Assembly: GCA_002700125.1 (NCBI GenBank)
Contig: PACM01000021.1
Span: forward strand, 11,007 to 16,890
Source: Dehalococcoidia bacterium
GTDB taxonomy: Bacteria; Chloroflexota; Dehalococcoidia; Lucifugimonadales; Lucifugimonadaceae
DNA length: 5,884 bases
Direction: 5' to 3'
Shown here: one piece after another, positions 1 to 5,248 of the stretch
Layout: every line of letters begins with the position of its first letter
How positions within the stretch are numbered: position 1 is the first letter of the stretch
Program-made: the position numbers and the translations under genes
Notes under the pieces: generated by a model
The model's input: only the letters and a program-made list of their open reading frames with translations
Told to the model about the DNA's origin: nothing
Database searches by the model: none

Positions 1-729
1 GTAGCTTATGATGGTGCAGCAGCGCTTAACCCGTTGACTATGCCACAATACCCACCTCTACAGAAATACTTCGATGGAGTGGCTGATCTTCTAACAGGAG
101 ACCATGACACTACATTGTATGCACCTGATAAGGCTGCAGCAGTATTCGAAGCTAAGGGTTACGCAAAGAACTCTGACGGAATGTGGGAAAAAGATGGTGA
201 AACCATCAACTGTGAAATTATCGGATTTAGCCCTTGGGTTGACCTCGGACCTCTAACTGCTGAGCAGTTGAGGAAAGGTGGAATTGTCTCAAGCTACATC
301 CAACCTCCTGACGCTTCATCTAGAATGGCTGAAGGTAACTTCGAGTGTCTAATGTTTGGACACGGTGGTTCAGTAAGAGACCCTTACTTTACTATGAAGC
401 TTTACCAAAGTTCTTCTGTGAACATTCCAGGTGGACACCAAGTTAACTTCTATCACTGGGAAGATGCAGAATTCGATCGACTTACTGACGAGGTCGCAAA
501 GACGCACCCAGATGATGTTGACGCAGTTATGGCTCTCTACCACGACGCTATGGAAATTTGGATCGACGAACTACCGGACGTACCAGTTCTTGAGTTCTAT
601 CACAGAATTGTGATGAGCAGGGAAAACTGGGACAACTGGCCAACAGATCCTAACAACAGTTACGTAAACGAGGCATCTTGGCACTTAACTTGGGCTTTGG
701 TACTTCACAAATTAGAAGCTGTTAAATAG
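1..729 (+). CDS. ABC transporter substrate-binding protein, family 5 (peptide/oligopeptide type), C-terminal part
   Basis: This is the C-terminal 242 residues of an extracellular solute-binding protein. The reading frame is open to the left edge (it begins VAYDGAAALNP), so the internal TTG at 34 is not the real start. Family 5 proteins usually have about 500-600 residues, so roughly 40% is present. Recognition rests on overall resemblance: a late F-Y-H-R-I-V-M segment, then E-N-W-x-N-W-P-T and Y-V-N-x-A-S-W-H-L-T near the C-terminus, which I recall from DppA/OppA-like proteins. Such proteins bind peptides or other small solutes outside the membrane and deliver them to an ABC permease. The ligand cannot be told from this piece. 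Codon use differs from the rest of the window: all 11 Asn codons are AAC. A strong terminator follows, so this gene ends its transcription unit; any permease genes would lie upstream or elsewhere. Confidence 0.88.
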   Translation, partial: VAYDGAAALNPLTMPQYPPLQKYFDGVADLLTGDHDTTLYAPDKAAAVFEAKGYAKNSDGMWEKDGETINCEIIGFSPWVDLGPLTAEQLRKGGIVSSYIQPPDASSRMAEGNFECLMFGHGGSVRDPYFTMKLYQSSSVNIPGGHQVNFYHWEDAEFDRLTDEVAKTHPDDVDAVMALYHDAMEIWIDELPDVPVLEFYHRIVMSRENWDNWPTDPNNSYVNEASWHLTWALVLHKLEAVK

Positions 730-750
730 CATTAACTAGAAATAGTTTTA

Positions 751-785
751 GAAAGAGCCCACTTGTTGGGCTCTTTCTTTATTTG
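751..785 (+). terminator. Rho-independent terminator after the solute-binding protein gene
   Basis: A perfect 10-bp inverted repeat, GAAAGAGCCC (751-760) and GGGCTCTTTC (768-777), encloses a 7-nt loop and is followed directly by a T-rich run (TTTATTTG). It begins 21 bp after the stop codon at 727-729. It is the only clear intrinsic terminator in the window. Confidence 0.93.
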
Positions 786-811
786 TCAGACTTCATTAAT
801 CTAAATCTTAT
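783..811 (+). promoter_or_regulatory. Candidate sigma70-type promoter for the first SDR gene
   Basis: TTGTCA (783-788, five of six matches to TTGACA) lies 17 bp upstream of TCTTAT (806-811, four of six matches to TATAAT). It sits just after the terminator and ends 25 bp before the SDR start. The -10 match is weak and lacks the important second-position A. A promoter is needed here because the terminator isolates the gene, but the exact boxes are uncertain. Confidence 0.3.
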
Positions 812-825
812 TTTTAATTAATTGT

Positions 826-831
826 AAGGAG
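826..831 (+). promoter_or_regulatory. Ribosome binding site AAGGAG deciding the TTG start
   Basis: AAGGAG lies 5 nt upstream of TTG at 837. An in-frame TAA at 825-827 rules out any earlier start, and no in-frame ATG occurs near the N-terminus, so this site fixes TTG 837 as the start of the SDR. Confidence 0.85.
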
Positions 832-836
832 TTGAA

Positions 837-1628
837 TTGATAGCTGATCTCACAGGAAAAACCGCAATTATAACAGGAGGTGGACAAGGACTCGGGCTAG
901 GAATATCTACAAAGATGGCCGGACAGGGCGCAAATATTATAGTCACTGATTTAGACGATCGTAATAAACAGGTGGTAAATGATCTAGCAAAAACGGCTGG
1001 AGTAAGAGCCTGTTACATAGAAATGAACGTAACCGATATAGAGCAAGTTAAATCTGGAATAAAAGAAGCATTTGGCTTCTCTGAGACCATAGATATATTA
1101 GTGAATAATGCAGGGGTATCTGGAACACCCGGATCGACTGGCACTAGATGGAGAGACGAAGACTGGGAATTTACTTGGAAAGTTAACGTAAAAGGATTAC
1201 AGAGTGTCACCGAACAAGTATTACCTCATATGCTAGAAAGGGAATATGGAAAAATTATAAACATATCCTCTGTGGCTGCAAGAGCAGCAAAATATATAAC
1301 CGCCTACTATGCCACCACAAAAATGGCAGTGATTGCTTACACACAAGCACTAGCAAGAGAATTTGGGTCAAAAAACATAAATGTAAATGCCATAGCGCCA
1401 GGAAGAATTCTCACTCAGTTTCATAAAGAATGGGTTGAAAATAGAAAAAAAGAAGGTGATACAACTACAAACCTTTTCTCTGAAGAATCACTCAAGCAAG
1501 TAATGCCTTTAGGAAGGGCTCAGACGCCTGACGATATAGGAGCATTAGCCACTTTTCTAGCATCAGAAGATGCAAAAAATATTACAGGTCAAACGATTCA
1601 ATGTGACGGCGGACAAGTTATGGTGTAG
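837..1628 (+). CDS. SDR-family NAD(P)-dependent oxidoreductase
   Basis: A complete classical short-chain dehydrogenase of 263 residues, close to the usual 250. The cofactor motif T13-G-G-G-Q-G18-L-G20 follows beta-strand 1. D38 at the end of strand 2 favours NAD(H) over NADP(H). N90-N-A-G93 is intact. The catalytic set is complete: N117, S145 (13 residues before Tyr), Y158 and K162. A P-G motif follows at A-P-G-R-I. The C-terminal G-Q-x-I-x-C-D-G-G stretch is typical of FabG/glucose dehydrogenase-like members. It should interconvert an alcohol and a ketone or aldehyde in the cytoplasm, but the substrate cannot be inferred. Translation starts at TTG. The gene stands alone after a terminator, and its last 11 bp overlap the 3' end of the convergent lipoprotein gene. 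Confidence 0.94.
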   Translation: MIADLTGKTAIITGGGQGLGLGISTKMAGQGANIIVTDLDDRNKQVVNDLAKTAGVRACYIEMNVTDIEQVKSGIKEAFGFSETIDILVNNAGVSGTPGSTGTRWRDEDWEFTWKVNVKGLQSVTEQVLPHMLEREYGKIINISSVAARAAKYITAYYATTKMAVIAYTQALAREFGSKNINVNAIAPGRILTQFHKEWVENRKKEGDTTTNLFSEESLKQVMPLGRAQTPDDIGALATFLASEDAKNITGQTIQCDGGQVMV

Positions 1629-2166
1629 ATAATAGAGACAATAAACTAGAGCAAGTTTCTCTAGACTCCAACTTGTCCTTACCCTCACACATTGCTATAA
1701 CGTTTTCATAAATAACGAAATCCCCATACTTAGATGTGTAATTGCATCCAGAATGTGGTTGACCTGGTGGCCTGCTACACCTTCTACGGTCTTTGGCCCC
1801 ATCCTCCCAAGGTACATCCCCGGTTACAATACCGTCTTTTCCGGTTACAATTTCAGCATCAACGACACCTTGTCCGGATGCGTCTTCGTGAGACGAATAA
1901 AATCGAATTTCATAATCCATCTTATTAAACATTCCATGCCAAGATTCATTTAATGGTGGCAGAAAATCAACTTCCTTATACTGTTTCCTAACTTTAAAGC
2001 CAACAGTCTTTAAATCATCTATGGATAGTATTCTGCCTGAATTTGAGGTTTTCGGGAAAGCTGTTTCAATAATATCTTCCATGTTTCCAGAAGATCCATT
2101 CCCAGATCCAGAACAAGCTAAAATCATGAAGGTAGCCGTGAAAGATAATACTGAAAACTTGACCAT
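1618..2166 (-). CDS. Small lipoprotein A, four-cysteine SH-x-DA family (unrecognised)
   Basis: A 182-residue predicted lipoprotein. A short hydrophobic signal ends in the lipobox I15-L-A-C18, followed by a Ser/Gly/Asn-rich tether and an exported domain. I do not recognise the family. Visible landmarks: R45-I-L-S-I-D-D-L-K; E86-I-R-F-Y-S-S-H-E-D-A96; T108-G-K-D; W120-x9-C130-x10-C141; Y147-G-D-F-V-I-Y-E-N155; C160 and C172. It is paralogous to the 4721-5248 product: by hand about 41 of 90 aligned positions are identical over the core (84-172), with identical cysteine spacing C-x10-C-x18-C-x11-C, which suggests two disulfides. It is the second gene of an operon, 7 bp after the stop of lipoprotein B, with no good Shine-Dalgarno sequence, so translation is probably coupled. 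Its 3' end overlaps the convergent SDR by 11 bp. Confidence 0.85.
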   Translation of the reverse strand: MVKFSVLSFTATFMILACSGSGNGSSGNMEDIIETAFPKTSNSGRILSIDDLKTVGFKVRKQYKEVDFLPPLNESWHGMFNKMDYEIRFYSSHEDASGQGVVDAEIVTGKDGIVTGDVPWEDGAKDRRRCSRPPGQPHSGCNYTSKYGDFVIYENVIAMCEGKDKLESRETCSSLLSLLSTP

Positions 2167-2173
2167 GAAATGT

Positions 2174-2785
2174 TTATTCCGAAGTAGATGAAGCAGGAGC
2201 TAATCCAATAATGATCAAATTAATATGTTTCTGAGCTTCTTCAGCATTAGTCCCTTGAGCCAAAATTACCACGTTATTAAATATCTTAAAGTCTCCATAT
2301 TTAGGCACGATACAGGCTCCAGTATGGTGTCCTCCTTCACCTTGGCACTCTCTAGCTTCTTTCAGTAATTCTTTCCAGACTGCTTCATCAGGAGGCTTAC
2401 TTCTAACTTTTCCAGGTGATGGACCATCATTAGCACCAGACCTGCTATCAGCAGGAACTTCCCCCATAGAAACTGCATCTGAATGTGACGCATAAAACCT
2501 TAATTCGTAGTCAATCATGTCTTTTCCAGACCAATCAGCTTGTGGAACTTTCCAAAATCCCCAATAAGCCTCAGTCATACCTGGAAGAAGCTTATCTGAT
2601 TTTGCTTGCCGTCCTTTTTTATATCCAATAGATTTGAAATCATCGAAAGTATAAATTTTTCCGGTATCTTCAATTCTTTCAAAATTAAAATCACCGGTGT
2701 CAGAACTTTCTGTGCCTTCCCCTCCACAAGAAATCAAAATTACGGACATTATTGAGATAATTACCGAAAACATTTTATTTTTCAT
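2174..2785 (-). CDS. Small lipoprotein B, divergent SH-x-DA family member (unrecognised)
   Basis: A 203-residue predicted lipoprotein. The signal peptide ends at lipobox L17-I-S-C20, followed by an acidic, Gly/Ser-rich tether. It shares the unnamed family pattern: K43-I-Y-T-F-D-D-F-K-S; E94-L-R-F-Y-A-S-H-S-D-A104; W137-x9-C147-x10-C158; Y163-G-D-F-K-I-F-N-N171. It is the most divergent of the three paralogues. The middle is remodelled (a Pro/Ser/Gly-rich stretch at about 111-132), the G-A-K-D-R-R motif is replaced by a K-E-L-L-K-E-A-R-E helix-like run, and both downstream cysteines are absent (A176 and I188 at the aligned positions). It is the first gene of a minus-strand operon with lipoprotein A, has a good ribosome site, and is divergent from the propeller gene. 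Function unknown; it should act outside the cytoplasmic membrane. Confidence 0.85.
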   Translation of the reverse strand: MKNKMFSVIISIMSVILISCGGEGTESSDTGDFNFERIEDTGKIYTFDDFKSIGYKKGRQAKSDKLLPGMTEAYWGFWKVPQADWSGKDMIDYELRFYASHSDAVSMGEVPADSRSGANDGPSPGKVRSKPPDEAVWKELLKEARECQGEGGHHTGACIVPKYGDFKIFNNVVILAQGTNAEEAQKHINLIIIGLAPASSTSE

Positions 2786-2792
2786 AATTAAG

Positions 2793-2797
2793 CTCCT
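2793..2797 (-). promoter_or_regulatory. Ribosome binding site AGGAG of lipoprotein B
   Basis: CTCCT on the plus strand reads AGGAG on the minus strand, 7 nt upstream of the ATG at 2785. It supports that start and shows that this genome does use Shine-Dalgarno sites, in contrast to the divergent propeller gene. Confidence 0.8.
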
Positions 2798-2832
2798 AAA
2801 AATTCAATAATTGCATTATTTAACCCAAAGCC

Positions 2833-2849
2833 CACGAACTAAGTTCGTG
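2833..2849. promoter_or_regulatory. Perfect palindrome in the divergent intergenic region, candidate operator
   Basis: CACGAAC (2833-2839), TAA, GTTCGTG (2843-2849): a 7-bp perfect inverted repeat with a 3-nt centre. It lies between the divergent lipoprotein operons, 6 bp upstream of the candidate -35 of the plus-strand promoter. No T-run follows on either strand, so it is a poor terminator. The position suits an operator for a dimeric regulator controlling both directions. A second, weaker AT-rich repeat AATAAT-TGC-ATTATT lies at 2806-2820. Confidence 0.5.
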
Positions 2850-2855
2850 TTAAGA

Positions 2856-2884
2856 TTGTTTACTAGTTTAACAAAATCTAAAAT
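2856..2884 (+). promoter_or_regulatory. Candidate promoter of the propeller lipoprotein operon
   Basis: TTGTTT (2856-2861, three of six matches to TTGACA) lies 17 bp upstream of TAAAAT (2879-2884, five of six matches to TATAAT). Transcription would begin near 2890-2892, leaving only about 10 nt before the ATG at 2901. That agrees with the absence of a Shine-Dalgarno sequence. No comparably good pair was found for the minus-strand direction. Confidence 0.4.
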
Positions 2885-2900
2885 TTAAATCCTAATTCTT

Positions 2901-4724
2901 ATGATGGATCAAGTACTGAAATATTTATTATTGACCTTAGCATTAATATTCTTGTCAACAGGTTGTTCAAATGAAGAAGAAGTTTCAACTGACGAAGAAA
3001 TTATACAAAAAGAACTTTCTTTAGAAGAAGAAGATTCTAGGGTGAAAATAACTCCATACGCTACTTCTGGTAGATCTATTGATATCGAGTATGATGGAGA
3101 AAATTTGTGGGTTGCACATTATGAAGACTCATTAATCTCCAAGATTGATAGGAGTGGCAAGACAGTAAAGACTATCGAAGTACAAGGTGAACCTATTAAA
3201 TTAACTTTTGATGGAGAATTTATGTGGGTATCACATTTTACTGAACCAATCGTTACCAAAATGAGCCTTGCCGGTGAAATCTTAGAATTATTTGATACAG
3301 GAGAGTCTCCCGGCAGCATTTTTCGAGAAAACGAATCCATTTGGGTTGCTAATGGAATGTCTAACTTTATTAGTAAGATATCAAGGTCAAGTGGAGAGAC
3401 TTTAGCAGAATATCCTGTGGGCGGAGGTGAAATGCCTGGTCCATTTGCAATGGAGTATGATGGAGAAAATTTGTGGGTGGCTAATTATTTTGAAAATACT
3501 GTTGAAAGACTTAACTTGCAAGGAGAAGTTCTACAAACGATAAATCCTGGCTTTGATCCAGTATCTCTAGAGTATGATGGAGAAAATTTGTGGGTAGTCC
3601 TTGTTGATGAGGACAGTATAGCTTCAATTGATGATGAAGGAGACATAGAAAGTGTTCATCCCGTACCAAATGGTCCGAGACAAATTCTGTATGACAACGA
3701 ATCTCTTTGGGTTGTAAGCTTTGATGAAAAAAAATTATCCAGATTGAATCTAGGCGGAGAAATAAATGGTGAAATTACTTTGGATGGTGGTCCTTGGGCA
3801 ATGGATTTTGATGGAGAAAATTTGTGGGTAGTTGACTCAACTGCCCCTATAATGTGGAAAGTTGGTCCCGTCGATGGCGATCTACCACCACCTGCACCAT
3901 TTGATGAAAAATATTACACCTTAGATGAAATAAAGTCCTTACCACACATAGTATCTACACCTGATGGCTTTTTTTCATCTCCGGTCCCATCATTAGTTGT
4001 TGGAAATCTAATTTGGCTTTCCTTAACTGAAGAAAACAGGATTGCTTTGATAAATCAAGCAGGTGAAGAACTTCAATCTATAAAAATAGAAAGTGAAGCT
4101 GCTGACATGAAATTTGACGGTAATTTTGTCTGGATTGCCCAACCAAGTGAAAGATCAATATCCAAATACACGACAGATGGTGATTTCGTATATGAATATG
4201 AAGTATCAACTAGACCAACCAAAATGGTGTTTGTAGGTGAAAATATCTGGTTTGTAAGTACTGAGGATGATTCACTTACGTGGATGTCAAAATCAGGGGA
4301 CATTGGAGAAATCTACCTAACTGGTGGATGGCCTACCGACGTTTTATATGATGGCGAATTCGTTTGGACATCAAATGCGAGAGATAAATCAATATCGAGA
4401 ATCACTTTAGACGGTGAGGAGATCAAAACATATAGAGTTGGTGATACACCTCTCCAAATACTATACGCAGACCACCATGGCGGTGGACATATTTGGGTTC
4501 TCAATTATGGAGACAATACTTTAATGAAGCTTACAAGATTCGGGATGAGGCTGGCTGTTATTAAGTTAAGCAAAGGGTCTTCTGACCTAGCCACGCATCA
4601 AGACAAAATAATTACCTATAACCCAATTACAGAAAAATTTAAAGAAGTATCCGCCGAGATTGGAGGAACTACCATGGAAGACAATAAATGGAGAGAACCT
4701 TCCAGATTCAATGAACAACAATGA
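2901..4724 (+). CDS. Large lipoprotein with two sets of YVTN/Vgb-like beta-propeller repeats
   Basis: A 607-residue predicted lipoprotein. A hydrophobic signal (residues 4-18) ends S-T-G-C22, followed by an acidic Glu-rich tether to about residue 47. The rest consists of about 39-residue repeats with core D-G-E-N-L-W-V-A. Repeat Trp residues are at 70, 109, 148, 192, 231, 270 and 309 (seven repeats), then after a Pro-rich linker (about 323-363) at 372, 411, 450, 489 and 532, with a degenerate sixth at I571. Spacing is 39 except for inserts before 192 and 532. Seven repeats suit one closed seven-bladed propeller; the second set may be a six- or seven-bladed one. Repeats of this type occur in YncE-, NHL- and Vgb-like proteins, which mostly bind ligands or partners. 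No enzymatic site is evident. ATG 2901 or 2904 could start it, neither with a Shine-Dalgarno. It overlaps the next gene by 4 bp. Confidence 0.87.
   Translation: MMDQVLKYLLLTLALIFLSTGCSNEEEVSTDEEIIQKELSLEEEDSRVKITPYATSGRSIDIEYDGENLWVAHYEDSLISKIDRSGKTVKTIEVQGEPIKLTFDGEFMWVSHFTEPIVTKMSLAGEILELFDTGESPGSIFRENESIWVANGMSNFISKISRSSGETLAEYPVGGGEMPGPFAMEYDGENLWVANYFENTVERLNLQGEVLQTINPGFDPVSLEYDGENLWVVLVDEDSIASIDDEGDIESVHPVPNGPRQILYDNESLWVVSFDEKKLSRLNLGGEINGEITLDGGPWAMDFDGENLWVVDSTAPIMWKVGPVDGDLPPPAPFDEKYYTLDEIKSLPHIVSTPDGFFSSPVPSLVVGNLIWLSLTEENRIALINQAGEELQSIKIESEAADMKFDGNFVWIAQPSERSISKYTTDGDFVYEYEVSTRPTKMVFVGENIWFVSTEDDSLTWMSKSGDIGEIYLTGGWPTDVLYDGEFVWTSNARDKSISRITLDGEEIKTYRVGDTPLQILYADHHGGGHIWVLNYGDNTLMKLTRFGMRLAVIKLSKGSSDLATHQDKIITYNPITEKFKEVSAEIGGTTMEDNKWREPSRFNEQQ
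3087..3829 (+). repeat. Four exact DNA copies of the propeller core inside the gene
   Basis: The 20-mer GATGGAGAAAATTTGTGGGT occurs identically at 3093-3112, 3459-3478, 3576-3595 and 3810-3829, encoding D-G-E-N-L-W-V in repeats 1, 4, 5 and 7. In the first three copies the identity extends 6 bp further left (from 3087, 3453 and 3570), making 26 bp. Flanking codons are diverged. Distances between copies are 366, 117 and 234 bp, the last two being one and two units of 117 bp (39 codons). Confidence 0.95.
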
Positions 4725-5248
4725 ACAACTATTTTATTATCATTTTTATAGGAATTATCTCGGTCTCAATAATCGCATGTGGTGAGTCACAAAACGATGC
4801 GAAAGCCTCACTGGAAACTATCATCGAGCCTCAATTCTTTGTTGAAATGAACGACATCAATTCCACCAAAATAAAATTTGGAAAGAAGTACGATGTTTCA
4901 GAACTACCGAAAGCGATCGCTGTATCAAGAGCCATCTACATGAAGAAAGACATTGAAATCAGGGCATATCAAAGCCACGTTGACGCGGTTCAATACGGTG
5001 AGGATTATGCAGCTAGTGTTACAGGCAAAGATGCTCTAGTAAGTGGCGACGAAATAATGTGGAAAGAAGGTGCAAAAGACAGAAGAAAATGTGTTCCAAG
5101 AGCAGGCAATTCAGAAGCAGGGTGCGACCAGAAACCTAGGTTTGGGGGATACGTTATCGTGGGTAATCTAGTTATCCTATGTGAAGGGTTAAGTAAACAA
5201 GAATCGTTAACTTTATGCCATTCTTTTAAAAATTCTATAGTGCCCTAG
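4721..5248 (+). CDS. Small lipoprotein C, four-cysteine SH-x-DA family (unrecognised)
   Basis: A 175-residue predicted lipoprotein. An Ile-rich signal ends in lipobox I17-I-A-C20. The exported domain has E79-I-R-A-Y-Q-S-H-V-D-A89, T101-G-K-D, W114-K-E-G-A-K-D-R-R-K-C124, C135, F141-G-G-Y-V-I-V-G-N149, C154 and C166. Cysteine spacing C-x10-C-x18-C-x11-C is the same as in lipoprotein A, its closest relative here; B is more distant. The family is not one I can name and no catalytic function is evident. The start codon overlaps the stop of the propeller gene (ATGA, 4721-4724) and has no Shine-Dalgarno of its own, so the two are translationally coupled and probably made in a fixed ratio, which hints at a physical or functional partnership. 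The stop codon at 5246-5248 directly abuts that of the convergent SDR. Confidence 0.87.
   Translation: MNNYFIIIFIGIISVSIIACGESQNDAKASLETIIEPQFFVEMNDINSTKIKFGKKYDVSELPKAIAVSRAIYMKKDIEIRAYQSHVDAVQYGEDYAASVTGKDALVSGDEIMWKEGAKDRRKCVPRAGNSEAGCDQKPRFGGYVIVGNLVILCEGLSKQESLTLCHSFKNSIVP

Noticed and set aside
34..729. TTG at 34 as the start of the solute-binding protein gene
   Set aside because: The frame is open to base 1 and the upstream residues read as normal protein, so the gene simply begins outside the window.
1646..1664. Hairpin CTAGAG-N7-CTCTAG as a terminator for the first SDR or lipoprotein A
   Set aside because: The stem has only 6 bp. On the plus strand no T-run follows. On the minus strand a T-rich stretch follows, but termination there would cut lipoprotein A before its stop codon.
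1611..1678. Inverted repeat GGACAAGTT / AACTTGTCC
   Set aside because: The 9-bp arms are about 50 nt apart and both lie in coding sequence or across the SDR stop. Without a second example this is likely chance.
1734..1953. Plus-strand open frames of 64 and 66 codons opposite lipoprotein A
   Set aside because: They lie antisense to a gene with a clear lipobox and conserved motifs, overlap each other in different frames, and have unremarkable compositions.
2833..2849. Palindrome as a true LexA/SOS box
   Set aside because: The centre is 3 nt rather than the 4 nt of the Gram-positive consensus CGAAC-N4-GTTCG, and none of the adjacent genes is a DNA-repair gene.
2901..4724. Propeller protein as a streptogramin B lyase (Vgb) enzyme
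   Set aside because: Repeat style is similar, but it is a roughly double-length lipoprotein with an acidic tether, and I could not identify the His/Glu catalytic arrangement. It is more likely a binding or scaffold propeller.
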